From Chromera velia (taxonomy: Eukaryota; Sar; Chromeraceae), in NCBI GenBank assembly GCA_018398765.1, contig JAHBMJ010005275.1, forward strand, positions 42,501 to 71,998: a DNA stretch of 29,498 bases. Reading direction: 5' to 3'. The notes under the pieces were generated by a model, which saw only the letters and a list, made by a program, of their open reading frames with translations, searched no databases and was not told the DNA's origin. This document shows positions 11,236 through 22,297 of the stretch, one piece after another. Each line of letters begins with the position of its first letter. The stretch's first letter is position 1. Made by a program: the position numbers and the translations under genes.

Positions 11236-14200
11236 TGAGTGCGTGCAGGTGCGGTCTCTCGAGCGTGTGCTGTTGGGTCTGAACGCCGAAAGGAGGCCGA
11301 ACCTGAAGGCGCGAGTGTGCATTTTGTCCCTCAGCCACAACAGCTCCGGACTGCCCGACGTCCCTTCGTCCTTTCTTGAGAAGGAAAACTTAGAGGGGCG
11401 TGTGGTGGTGCTAGTTGGTGTGCCTTCCGATTTTTTGAAGTTGGGGGGGGTAGGGTTGAGAGGGGCGGATGTGTGGGACGGTGGAGAGATGCATTACCCA
11501 GGTTTTAGTCAGATAGAGATGCTCGGCTGCACCGTTGTGCGCCGTTTATTGAAACGTGAGTGGGAGGACCGCCGCCGTTTGTGCGAGCCGTTGGATGAAG
11601 ACTTGAGGAAGTTCGTACAACAGGCGGCTAACCTGAGCGCACCCGTCTCTACATGGAAGCTTCTCTTTCAGGAGAGGAGAGGGAGGTATCGTCTGTGTCC
11701 CGACAGACGGACAGAAGTCGAAAGACTTGATCTTATTTCGTCTGAGGATGACCAGGCGTTTCTCCAAGAGCTCAGCAAACTGGAGGTACTCAGCTCCTTC
11801 CCCCACACTGCACTCCTGCAGATTCACGGACAGCCGTCTCTGTTGAATTCCGATCTCCGCGATTGGCGTCTCATTTTTCTCCAAAAGCGAAGAGACGCCT
11901 GTCTCTTCCCCCCGCAGACTGTGGCACTCGCCGTGCAGTCCGAGAGTGTTTCAGCTAGGAGCAGCGAAACTTCTCGACCCCCCTCCTCCCCTGTTATGGA
12001 CCTCCGAATGTTTCCAGAGAGCCGCGGAGTGTTGAAACTAGTTGACGCGCATCTCGAGGAGTTAGGTCTTGTGTGGCGTCAGCAGCAGGAGGGCAGAGAG
12101 CGGCTCTGTCTGACTGACAAGGGGCTGTTTTGTCATTATATGCTGAACAGAATGACGGTGGAGAGAGCCGCGTTCCTTTTTGACTGTGCGTTGGTGTCTT
12201 TCCGAAAGGAAGGGGAGGTCTTCGGGGGCGGCATGGGTGAGTGGGGCCGCGTTTTTTGGGGCATGGTGGTGGCGGAGGAGTGTCGAAGAGGCCCTCCTTT
12301 GTTTGGTGGGGAGGCCATTGGAGAGTGTCCTCTTCTCCTCTCTTTGCAGCAGGGCTTTGTGGTAGAGACGTTGACCGACGGGGAGAAGATGAACACGAAA
12401 AGGCAGAAGGAGGCCAATAACGCCAAGCACGGCGTGGCCTTCGACTGCCGTGCAACGAACCCTGTACCGCCGAAAAACCGCTCTCACACACAGCCCGCAC
12501 AGAACGGCTTTGACTTTCGTGCGACAAACCCCGAGCCTTCGCACAATGGCACATCACAAACTCAACCCGCACAGAGCGGCTTTGACTTTCGTGTGACAAA
12601 CCCCGAGCCCGCGCACAATGGCACCTCACAAACTCAGCCCACACAAAACGGCTTTGACTTTCGCGCGACAAACCCCAAGCCCACGCACAGTCGCACACAC
12701 ACACAGCCCGCACAGAACGGCTTTGACTTTCGTGCGACAAACCCCGAGCCTTCGCACAATGGCACATCACAAACTCAACCCGCACAGAACGGCTTTGACT
12801 TTCGTGTGACAAACCCCGAGCCCGCGCACCAGCGCATACCACACACACAGCCCGCCCAGAACGGCTTTGACTTCCGTGCGACAAAACCTGAGCCCGAGCA
12901 CCTAAATAACCGCAAGTTTGACGCCCATGCAAACCCAAATCACCCCGATGATCGCAACGGTTCTTCTTCTGAGCACCACGTGACGGACTGTGACGGCCCC
13001 GTCCCGGTGTCGCACAGGGAGTCTGGGACCGGAGTTGCGAAGCCCGTCGGGAGGGGGGAGGTCAGCCCAACCGTGAGTGGGCCGAGCACCGAAAGGCATC
13101 CCGATCCCCCGCAGGCCAAGTTGGTGGAGAGGGAGAGGCAGGAGCGGAGGAGGTTCAGGATTTCGGACTTGGAAGCCGCAGGGGCCGCCATGGAAGAGTG
13201 CATGGTTGGTCGATCAGTGGGTGCATGGATGGAGAAGGAATAGAAAAAAAGAACATCAGTATGAAGTTTGTTGTGCGATGTCTAGAGTGCCTGTCTATAT
13301 GTTGTTGAATCGAGGCCGAACAGCAATGCATGCAGCGACGGACGTACAGCATGGGACAAACGTGTGTGTGTGTGTGTGTGTGGATAGGTGGGTGTGTTGT
13401 GTTCCTTCCAACCAGATGCAGATCGAGTAGAGTGCTTGCGTCAGCGCCTCTTCATTCCGTCTTTCTCTTTCTGAATGAAGGCTGCCCTCTTAATGTTCTC
13501 TCTCGGCTTTCTGCCTTGCTGGCCGCTCTCTTCCTTGCCCTCTTTGCCGGTCTGTACGTCTAGTGGAGTGCACTTTGTCCATGAGTCATGAATCAGTGCA
13601 TCTGCTCGGCCTGTCGGTGGTACATCCGTTTGCTTTCTGGCTGTTGAGAGAGCGGGCTGCTGCGATGCTGTCTCCAAGCAGCCCGCCTCCCTTCCCTAGA
13701 GAGAGCTGCACATCTAAATGGAGAGCGCTGCCCTCCTCTTGTCTGACTGATCGATTCAGAAGAAGAAATTAAAGGAATGAAAGAGTGTTCGTTCTCAGTT
13801 GTCTGGACCGTAACTGCAGTCCCCCTTCTTCGTTTTTCTTCGTATGGTCTTTTTCTTTTCCGCCGACCTCTCTTTCTCTCTCTAGCCACCCACGCTGCTT
13901 CAACATCTGACATGTCGCTCTGTCAACTTTTTTCTTCTCGCTCTTTCCCCCCTCCCTCTCTCTTTCTCTCTTCCCTCTCTACAGACAACAATCGTCCACA
14001 CGAGCGCTTCAATGCGAAGCCCCAGAGACGCCCTCTACCAGGCCCGTCTCCTGTCGCGTGTGTTCCTGGAGCCAGGGGGGGACAGTGGGGTGTTGATGGG
14101 CTGGGAGGGAGTGCAGCATCGGTACGAGCATGGCTGTCGGGTCTGGGAGGACACCTCGAGGTGTTTGGATAAAATTCGGGAGACGTGCGGAACGGATGTC

Positions 14201-15713
14201 CACCATCTGACCGAAATTATTCTTCGGAACTTTCCGGTGGGTGGGATGAGAGAGAGAGAGCGTGTGAGGGCACCCAACGGTAATCATGCATAGACAGAGA
14301 GAAGGGCACACAGACGGGCAGGGGCACATTCATGGGGCGTTTATCTTCTGCATTTTGATTGATGGCTTGTTTTTCTGTGTGTTCGAGTTTCGTTCGGTCA
14401 ATCATTCATTGAGGACATTTATTTGCGGCCCTTGGTTGAATTTTTCACCAGTATGTGCCTGCCTGAGAGCGACCAGGACTTTGAACACAAATCTTGACCA
14501 CCCGTTCTCCTGAATTTTCTATCCGTTATCCCTCCTGGATGATGCAGCACCGCGTCCTGGAGCCCTTAATGTATAAAATTAATGCATGTATGTAAATACA
14601 GAATTTTGTTAAATGCATGTATTAAATTAAAATACATGCATCCCTCCTGGATGATGCAGCACCGCGTCCTGCAGCCCCGCAGAGGACACGAGCGAGTGCC
14701 CGTCTCTGCTGCTACGTTTGCGGTGGCCAAGGGAGACACCCCAGTGACGGTTGTTCGTGAGAGCGGCCTGAAGGTACACGGACGGGCATTCGGGAGGGCT
14801 GCCGATGTTCTGGCGGTCGCACTCTCCCTCCATCATCACCAGAAGAACAACGAGGTAGGTGGGAGGGTGGGTGGGTGGGTGGGTTTGTGGGTAAGTGGGG
14901 CGGGCACAAATTACCAATTGCAGACCACTGAAGTGAATGGACATGTTAAGAGACTGTCGTCAGATACCGTCAGAATGCAGAACAGGCAAAGAGGGCGTAG
15001 TGTGAAGAGAGAATCGTGCCGCGAGAGCTCGTCAAAACCGCAGCTACAGGCTGCATGCATGCATGCATGCATGGTGCTCACAAACGAACAAACAGCACAT
15101 CGATATATACACTCACAAAAGGGCAACATGCAGACGAGACGACAAGGAAGGCCTTCCCTCTCTGTCTCCTCGACAGAAAGGAAGGAAGGAAGGAACGCCT
15201 TGTGTGAGTTATTTCGGCTCTGCATGGCCTGCCCCTTAATTTCTTCTTTTCTCAATGTTGTATTAATATGTCCTCCTCCTCCTTTTGACTTAATTAGTTT
15301 GTCTCGAGGGCCCGCGCTCTCCTTTAATTCTGTGTTGCCGTGGTTATGTTCCCCCCCCCCTTTCTACTCATGGATTTCTTCACGTCGACGTCTTTTAATT
15401 TGTCGCCACCCCTGCAGACCCATGCACTCCCTCCCTCCCTGCCTTAATTAATTCGTGCATCATGTGGTTCCTTCCTTCCTTCCTTTCTTCCCTTCCTTCC
15501 TTCCTTCCTTCCTTCTTGAACTCCTCCATCGAGGACTTTCCATTCCCATGCATGGATGCAGCCTTTCCCTTTCCCCCATGCATGCAATCGAAAAATAAAG
15601 AAGAATCAACACCGTCCATGCACATGCACTTGTCGCGTGCTTCCTTCCGACTAGTGTGCATCTTCCTCATACGTCCGCTGGCCGGCTAGTTGGATACCTC
15701 AATTATCTCTCCG

Positions 15714-15776
<63 letters not shown>

Positions 15777-16812
15777 ATGTGCAGGCAAAGGGCAGCTTCG
15801 TGTTTGCCGTTCCCCTCTGCGACGCGATTGCCCAAGCCGACTCTGCAACAGACACAGCAGCAGGCAGTTCAGGGCGGGATGATGCAGACACAGACTCAAA
15901 TTCCTCTCCGCCCAGAGACACAGACTCAAATTCTCCTCCGCCCAGAGACACAGACAGACCCTGTCGCGGGGGACTGAGGTCATCCCGCCCCCCCCCCGAT
16001 AGTCCCCCGGCAGCCTGCCAGTGTCACTGGATGGAGGACTTGAGGTCGGCCCCCGGGGTGGAGCTGTTGCTGTACAGCCCGCACGAAGAAGACGTCCCCC
16101 TTCTGGAGCATTTGCAGACTTTCCTGAGGGAGTCGGAGGTCTGCAGGGTGGACTCCGTCCTGACAAATGAAGAAGAGAACAAAAGCGCCTCCCTGAGCGT
16201 TTCCGTCCCGGCTCTTCGCTTTCTCGATCGGTTGAAGATGCCATCGCAGCACCCACTCGTCCAGCACATCTGTGGGGGCACTTGGGAGAGTCATGACTGT
16301 TCCTCTTCTGTTTCGCTTCGGTGTCTCCTCGAGAGCAGCTGCAGGCGAGGTAGAGGAGTCTTGTTGACGGAGGTGAATTATCCGACCATCAGTTTGAGCA
16401 GAGACGGTCTGGGGGGTGTGGAGGCTCTCTTGAAAGCCGCCGGAGGAGTCGAGAGGGACATGGGGAGACGCCTCGCAGTGCACAGCTGTGCGTTGACAGC
16501 AGCGATTTACGAAAGGCTCCTGAAGCCGACAGGGGGGGAATGGGTGGGTCATGAGAGCGAGGTGGGGGTAGGGGGGTCGGCCTGGGGTCTGGGTACGGAA
16601 AGAGGGGCAGCAGGGAGGAAAGAGGGGAAGAGACTTCTTGCGGAGCTCAGAGGAAATGAAATGGAAGAAACCAAACGAAGACTCTTTCAGAATCCACCGG
16701 TCAGTCTGTCTCTCTCTGTCTCTGCCTCTCGTTCCCTTTATACAAGCACGCACGCGCGCGCACACACACACACATACACACACACACACACGTATATTTA
16801 TATATATGTATA

Positions 16813-16892
<80 letters not shown>

Positions 16893-18310
16893 TCCCTCTC
16901 TCTCTCTCTCCCTCTCTCTCCCTCCCTCCTTCTTACTTGCTTTCTCGTTTTTTCCCTTTATTTTCGTCTTTTTTCCTTTCTTTCGATCCTCAAATTGCCT
17001 TCCTTCCTCTTTTCGATGCTTTTTTAAATGTCAGACATTTAGTGTCTCGCGTGTCACTTGACGCGTTTGTGTTGCACTTGTTACTTGACAGTGTGCGCAT
17101 GCCGGGAGACGAGAGAGACAATTAGTTGCGAATTGCAAAGATGGCCTCAGTTTTCTTCCGATCATCCAGTCGTCAAATCAATTAATGCATTGCAAGGGTG
17201 GGGTGCATGGTGAGGAGGTAAAATTACTTGCCCCTTTATTTTTCTTTGGACTTTTCTCTCCTCGATCCGTGCAGGAGACATATGAATACATCGATCGTCG
17301 CCTTTTCATGGACCTTGTTTTCTCTCTGTCCATCTGCGCTTCGATGTTCGTGCCTCTTTCACAAGCACACGAAAGAAGGAATTTCCTTTCAGAGGATTCG
17401 CTCAACTCTTGTCCTTCCTCTCTCTGTCTTCCCTCCCCTTCCCTGACTGGCTTTCTTGATCGATCGCAGATTTGCGGATCTGTGTTTACTTTCATACAGA
17501 ATTCTTTTATGTATGTAAGTACAGACCTGTATTTCATACAGAATTCTTTTCTAAACGCTTTGTAAACGCTTTGTTGATCGATCGCAGATTTGTGGATCCG
17601 AGAAGCTTCGCTTTCTGTCTCGCGTGGACGGTCCCGAGGTCGAGCAGCTGCCCTTCGAGAGGCAGGCAACGAGGGAGACGGCACGCGGCCCCTCAAAGGT
17701 CAGAGACCAGTACGCAGTGGAGAGGCAAGCCTCATCAGGCATGAATGGAGGGAGGGGGCTGACTCTCGGTGAGTGCTGGGGCCTCTCACTGGAAGATTTG
17801 GGTCTCTCAGTGAAGGTCGTCAGTAAGAACGGAACCCGGAGGGTGTGTGTGCAGAGAGCGGGGAGGGGGGAGTCTGCGCAGTCCCCTGCGGTGACGCTGG
17901 AAGTCGAAGTTTTTCTCTGCTGCCCTCTGCTCAGAAGAGACAGAGAGGCGCTGTCCAAAGCCTACATGGAGGGGGAGGTGAATCGCGTGAATGGTCAGGT
18001 GTTTGTGGATCAGGAGACGCACACTGTCGCGCTTGTTCGGCAGGTGCAGGTCGAGGGGGGTGGGGGGGAGACGGAGCTGTGGGGGGAGACAGTGGAGAAT
18101 TTGAGGGGGGTGTTGAGAAGTGGGAGCAATGAGGAGAGGCGTGAGGGGGGAGGGTACGGTTGCTGTGGTACAAGGAAGTGCAGGTCCATGCGACTGTACT
18201 TCCACCCCTCCCTGGAGACGTTCATTCTCCGTCAAAGAAACGGTCAGCAGGAGAAAGAGAAAGAAACGCCGCCTTGTTGGATTTGCGGAGGGAGAGGAGA
18301 GAAGTTCTGA
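10022..18310 (+). CDS. Large seven-exon gene, unknown protein with 24-residue repeats
   Basis: I do not recognise the product. Proposed exons are 10022-10171, 10265-10699, 11249 to 13204 or 13216, 13985-14236, 14660-14854, 15785-16699 and 17588-18310. They encode about 1541-1545 residues and end at a TGA. Every junction is phase 0. Most have good GT-AG signals (for example CCG|GTAAGG, GAG|GTAGGT, and pyrimidine tract plus CTCTACAG). Exon 1 starts MSSSEERWNLFMRR. Exon 3 holds about seven units of (PAQNG)FDFRATNPEPSHNGTSQTQ (12440-12937), likely disordered. Exon 6 has Ser/Asp/Pro-rich repeats (DTDSNSPPPRD) before a folded-looking part. The C-terminus has a single CWICGG motif, half of a possible zinc site. 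Weak points are the exon 2 donor (GTCCGC; GTAGTG at 10708 breaks the frame) and the exon 3 end. Exon 3 also has an in-frame stop at 13243, so two adjacent genes remain possible. Introns are rich in microsatellites. Confidence 0.65.
10660..10797 (+). repeat. Duplicated exon 2 end with its splice donor
   Basis: A 43-bp block (10660-10702, GGTGGCCCTTGTGGCGG... to ...GCAGGTC) is repeated exactly at 10755-10797, offset 95. The first copy is the end of exon 2 and spans the proposed donor GAGCAG|GTCCGC; the second lies within the intron. The 52 bases between them are T-rich. Reading on past the first copy meets a TAG at 10709. Confidence 0.9.
10967..10994. repeat. (AGAAG)n microsatellite
   Basis: About five and a half AGAAG units lie in the intron between exons 2 and 3 of the large gene. 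Confidence 0.9.
11179..11234 (+). repeat. (GT)n microsatellite before a splice acceptor
   Basis: About 28 GT units end 14 bases before the acceptor GCGTGCAG at 11248. The coding-looking stretch just before it (NAHEALKEYDESR) is not in phase with exon 3 by way of this acceptor, so the tract is taken as intronic. Confidence 0.9.
12440..12937 (+). repeat. 69-72 bp coding tandem repeat
   Basis: Units begin at TTCGAC or TTTGAC near 12440, 12509, 12581, 12653, 12722, 12794 and 12866. All keep the frame and give FDFRATNPEP-type 23-24-residue repeats in exon 3. The antisense strand is also open across it, as expected of an in-frame repeat, but has no independent support. Confidence 0.9.
14528..14677 (+). 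repeat. Duplicated intron 4/exon 5 junction
   Basis: A 38-bp block spanning the acceptor (ATCCCTCCTGGATGATGCAG|CACCGCG) occurs at 14528-14565 and again at 14640-14677 with one mismatch. The second copy begins exon 5. Using the first would lead within 16 codons to a stop (TAA). The 74 bp between contain ATGCATGTATG, then TAAATACAGAATTTTG, and are AT-rich, unlike the flanking DNA. Confidence 0.9.
15049..15073. promoter_or_regulatory. TGCATGCA cluster in an intron
   Basis: CTGCATGCATGCATGCATGG lies in the intron between exons 5 and 6 of the large gene; further copies occur near 15549 and 15579. It may be an ApiAP2-type site array or merely a tetranucleotide repeat. The sequence does not decide between these. 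Confidence 0.4.
15466..15516. repeat. (CCTT)n microsatellite
   Basis: Pyrimidine tetranucleotide units within the intron between exons 5 and 6 of the large gene. Confidence 0.85.
15713..15771 (+). repeat. (CT)n(GT)n tract before the exon 6 acceptor
   Basis: About 14 CT units run into about 15 GT units, which end 13 bases before the acceptor CATGTGCAG at 15784. The CT half may serve as an extended pyrimidine tract. Confidence 0.9.
16757..16925 (+). repeat. CA, GT and CT microsatellite cluster
   Basis: CA units (about 16758-16791), GT units (about 16812-16834) and a long CT tract (about 16846-16925) follow closely after the exon 6 donor CACCG|GTCAGT. They fill the start of the intron before exon 7. 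Confidence 0.9.
17456..17598 (+). repeat. Duplicated exon 7 acceptor flanking a CATACAGAATTC element
   Basis: The 25-bp block TTGATCGATCGCAG|ATTTG(C/T)GGATC occurs at 17456-17480 and 17574-17598, offset 118, with one mismatch. The second copy opens exon 7 in phase. The first would reach a stop (TAA) after CTAAACGCTTTG. The 93 bp between contain TTTACTTTCATACAGAATTC at 17485 and a second TTTCATACAGAATTC at 17532. Confidence 0.9.
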
Positions 18311-19661
18311 TTCATTCGGTCAAGTCAGGAAGGAGGGAGAGAGCGTGGCTTTTTGAGGGGTCGCTGCCTCCTGTTCGCATGCGGGTTGGCTCAGAAGAGC
18401 GGGGATCGATTTTTCTAGTAGAGACAGTTTAGGGTGAGAAGGAAGAAGACTGACTGTACAGGGAAAGAAGGGTGGGTGCAGCTGCAGATTGCCCGGTTCG
18501 ACGGATGTGTGCAAGCAGTTTCGCTCCATGTTGCAGGCAGAAGGGGCGAAGAGGCAGACAGTCACTCATTGAATTTTCATGTTTCCATTCCACATGATCT
18601 CCATGAGACTCCAATACATGTAGCCAACAGGTTGATCGAGGAGAGTCCATCCCTCAAGTGATAGCATATGATAGCATATAATCTAAATGTACATAGTATA
18701 TTTAAGAGTTACTTTTTTTAAAAAAGTAACTAAATTTTTTTAGACAGCTCAAGTTACTGTACTAGAAGTAACTTCACGGTAGTAAAAGTAGACATAGGGT
18801 TTTTATATATGAGAATGAGGACGTAAAAGATTTTTATGATACATCATGATGTTGACACAAGTTTTAAAAGTGATCAAAGTTCATCTTAGAGATTTTTAGC
18901 GTTACCAAGTGCTTAATTCTCAGCAGCTTCTGTTGCCGTCTTATGCATCTTTAATGACTATTAATGACCCATTACATAAAGTCCTAGATGAAGTCACATC
19001 GAAAACAGAGCCTTAGGGAGCCTTAGGACCAGGCTTAGGTTGAAGAGACTCCCTCTCCCAATCAAGCCAAGGAGATAGAAAATAATAAATTTAAAAGGCG
19101 AAGAACAAAAGAAGGAGAGAGTCTCAGAGAGAAGACCTTCTGAAGAAGGAAGGTCTCTCAGAAACTCTCACACTCTGTCACTCTGACATCACTCTGATAC
19201 TTCTCTTTTCTGACACAGTCTTTTCTTTTCTGAATTGTCATAGAAATGGTTGTCTTCCCGTCTCCACTTGACTTTAATCAGGGGTGTATGATCCGTCACG
19301 CACGCGTCTACCCCATAAAACTAGACATGTGAACGTGCTAATGAATCACGGTAGGCCTACTGGCAGAGGCCCAAGATCTTACCGTAACTACAAAATAATA
19401 GAAGAATTCTAAGGTAAAAACATGTGAATACATGCACTCATGATTTAATGCTGGATTAAGTCTTTTAAGCCGAGATTCTACGGTAACTAGAAAGAAGTAG
19501 AAAAACTCTAACGGGCTCAAGTTACTGGTACGGAGTTACTGAAAAGTCAGTAACTAAACATTTTGACTAACAGGCAGTTGTTACTCTTAAACGGGCTATG
19601 TACCTAAACGGCTTCTTAAAAATGTCACGCTTGATACATAATACTTTCAAGATTTACTCGA
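18311..19661. repeat. AT-rich intergenic repeat DNA
   Basis: No gene is seen between the end of the large plus-strand gene and the 3' end of the minus-strand plastid-type gene. At 18708-18730 there is a perfect palindrome (11-base arms GTTACTTTTTT around one T). A related GAGTTACTGAAAAGTCAGTAACTAAA segment lies at 19533, and GCTCAAGTTACTG occurs at both 18747 and 19515. These repeats bound about 0.8 kb. The features suggest a decayed element; no transposase is readable. Confidence 0.55.
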
Positions 19662-21788
19662 TCAAGAATCTGGTTTTTCAGATTGCGTTTTCTTTAACAA
19701 GGTGACAGCTTCTATCGCTCCAGCTGCACAAACCAAAGAAGAGAGCGCCTGAATGCCATCTGCAACACCTGCAGGAAGGACCTCGAAAACAGATGCAGAG
19801 TCCAGCCTTGCCTCGCCCAACCCGATGGAACGAACGACGGCGAAGGCCAAGACGACACCCGCCCGAAGCTGCCGTGGATCTGCGCCCTCGATCTTTGCGG
19901 CACAACAGTACCTGCAGTAACCTAGGCAGTAAGCAGACGCCAGTTTGATTATCAACAAGCAGCTGATCTGACGGTGACACCCAGAAGCATGCGACTGCTT
20001 GATGAATGAATTTCGAACTTGATCCCGGTACCAGAATTAAGTGGAAAGAGGAGACGCCTCGTATGTAGAGGCTGCATGCATCAACAAGAGAGCTAGACGG
20101 AGGAGCTCAGTGCATGTTGGTACCATTCGAGAGGAAGAATATCCATCCACACGATCGATCGAATGAAGCCATTCTAATTCCAGTCGAATTTCCTTTCGAA
20201 GGAGACCGTGCCGCATGCCTGCCTCAGGCTGGCCGCAAAGGTGTCAGATGGCCGGCCAGGCTTCAAGGGACTCTGTCACACAGAATTTACGAAATGAAGG
20301 GCTGATTGATGGATGGAAGCCCAATAGAATTAGAGACTGCAGAAGGAGACAGAAAGCGCACAGGGGAAGGAAAACGTGTGTTTCGAGCGAACACCGTACG
20401 CTCCGATGGGAAATTCAGACTTGATTGAGCGCCTTAATTGTCGCCTGTCTGGAACGAAACAAGCGACCAAGAAGCGAATGAGAAACACGGTAACGGACTT
20501 GCGCTACGCCCATAAAAAAAAGATGCATGGGAGGAGGACAGGACAGGACAGGACAGGACAGGACAGGGTGGGAGGCAAAGCTGGAAGAAAAAAGGGACAG
20601 AGGTGCGCAAAGAAAGAGGCAGTACATGACCTGCAGCACTGCAGAACTGGCTGGGGCTCGATGGGTAGAACAGGGAGGGAGGCTAGAGGATGGATGAAGG
20701 ATCGTCGAGGCTTCTGGATTAATCAGGCGTCGAACACGGTGCGGGGAACAGAAAAAAGAGGAACCATAAGGGAAAGGTATTAAAAGCAAGTCGACACGTT
20801 TTCCTCTTCTCTTTTCTTTTCTTCTCTTTACTTCTCCTCTACTCTCTCACTTCCTTTCTTTCTCTCACTTCTCGACCATTCTCAGCTTTTCCTCTCTCTA
20901 CATATCTTCCCTTCTCTGCGCGCCTATCCATTTTATGCTAAGTATTCTTATTCGAAAGACGAACACACGCACTCGCTGTATCGCTGCATGCAATGACCGT
21001 TTTGTCGAAGAGGAAGAAATGCATTTACTTTCATACAGAATTCTTTTTCTGTATGATACATACAAACACAATGACCAGTCGACCCTTCCGCGTGTCTAGA
21101 GGAAGAAAAGGGATCGGCAGACAGAGCCGGAAGTGGGGCACCGACGGCGAAAAGAAATGACGAGGTCAAATCCCGATGTGTGACCAGACGTTTGGGTGAG
21201 AATTAATTAATGCGATAAATTCCGAACATGCAGAGGACCGTGGGCCCTCTCGGCAGAGCTCTCACAGGAAAAGAAGGGGGCCGGGTTAGAGGACGAAAAC
21301 TATAAACAGAGAAGGAGAACGCATGTGACGACCGACTTGCATGCACCTTCTCTCCCACCCCCTCACCTGTAGACTACAGAGAAAAGTGCAGCAGTGGCCG
21401 TCTCCGCCAGCAAGTGCCAGGGGCCCTTCAGCGAGTGGGAGAGGGGAAGGGGCGGCCTGAGCAGGTTGAAGAGAGCCGCGGCTGATGCACCGACAGCGGC
21501 CGTTCTGCCGGACTCCAGCCGCTCTTCTTCGGCACTCCGCAGCACGTACTTCAACTGGCCTTCTCGGAGACGTAACGGGTGGCGCCTACCAGCGGTCTTG
21601 CGTCCGTCTACATGAAGGCTGTCTAGCCAGCTGCCCGAAGACGATGCTTTTGGTCTCACACTCTGCGTGGAGGAGAGGGTGGCGCCGCCGGTGACAAAGG
21701 AGACGGTCGTCTCCCCTCGGCCCTCGGAGGAGACGGCGAGGAGGAAGAGTAGTATCCCGTGAAGAAGACACGCTGGGAGCACCATCAT
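19662..21788 (-). CDS. Signal-peptide protein, likely plastid conserved membrane protein
   Basis: Exon 1 (21788 to 21367) opens at ATGATGGTG and ends in the phase-2 donor TCTACAG|GTGAGG. Exon 2 (19911 to 19662) starts after TTACTGCAG in the same phase and ends at TGA, giving about 223 residues. The N-terminus MMVLPACLLHGILLFLLAVS is a textbook signal peptide, followed by a Ser/Thr-rich stretch, as in bipartite leaders of complex plastids. The body has alanine-rich hydrophobic segments: ESGRTAAVGASAAALFNLL, then LAETATAALFSVVYRYCC, then RQLRAGVVLAFAVVRSIGLG. The order (…FSVVYRY…, then a GxVxAFxxxR segment) resembles a conserved family of plant chloroplast and cyanobacterial proteins of unknown function as I remember it; no database check was possible. 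Two frame-consistent exons make the gene model solid. The function is unknown and plastid targeting is inferred. Confidence 0.7.
20536..20565. repeat. (GGACA)6 pentanucleotide repeat
   Basis: Six GGACA units lie in the 1455-bp intron of the minus-strand signal-peptide gene. Confidence 0.9.
21024..21047 (+). repeat. Solo copy of the TTTACTTTCATACAGAATTC repeat
   Basis: The first 20 bases match the copy at 17485 and TTTACTTTCATACAG matches 23796. It sits inside the intron of the signal-peptide gene, away from a splice site. CAATGACC occurs on both sides (20991 and 21069), a possible short target duplication that could also be chance. Confidence 0.75.
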
Positions 21789-22297
21789 GCAAAACTTTTC
21801 GGCTGACACAGCCTGTCACATGGAACCGATCTCACGGCAGGCGTCGGATCTGGAAACCCAGGCTGCCCTGGCATCGAACCGAATCGATACTCATGCATGC
21901 AGACGGCGACGTCTAGTCCAGTATCCTAGGTCTGGTCTCAGTTCTGACAAAAATCTTGATCAGCGCGTGTATGATGCATTGGCGCGCGCGCAACGCGTAA
22001 CATTTGAGTCTGCCAGTCCGGCCTCGTACGTAGCCTCAGCCCGAGTCGCTACCACATACTGCTGCATAAATTCTGTGTGTATTGCTTTCTTTCACCAGTC
22101 GATGGGTTCCTTGATGGTCTTTGTTGATTTGAAGAAAAGAAACTAGAAAAGAAATTCTGCGGATATTCACAGATTCCGTCTGCCTATGTGAACGAGCGCT
22201 AATGACAAGCGTAACACCAACAGGGGAAATACAACAGCAAAAAAAAATGTTTTGGAACACAAGGCTTAGAATTGGACCTCACCGTTACTCACTGTAG

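Noticed and set aside
11994-12938. A 314-residue minus-strand reading frame
   Set aside because: It is antisense to exon 3 and stays open because the 69-72 bp repeat keeps all frames. It has no splice or domain support.
17275-17560. Possible extra exon of the large gene (ETYEYIDRRLFMDLV...)
   Set aside because: The acceptor GTGCAG is good and phase 0, but no matching donor is visible before the stop, and exon 6 joins exon 7 directly in frame.
21860-21900. Possible tRNA remnant (GCATCGAACCGAATC)
   Set aside because: Only a T-loop-like string is present. No acceptor, D or anticodon stems can be formed.
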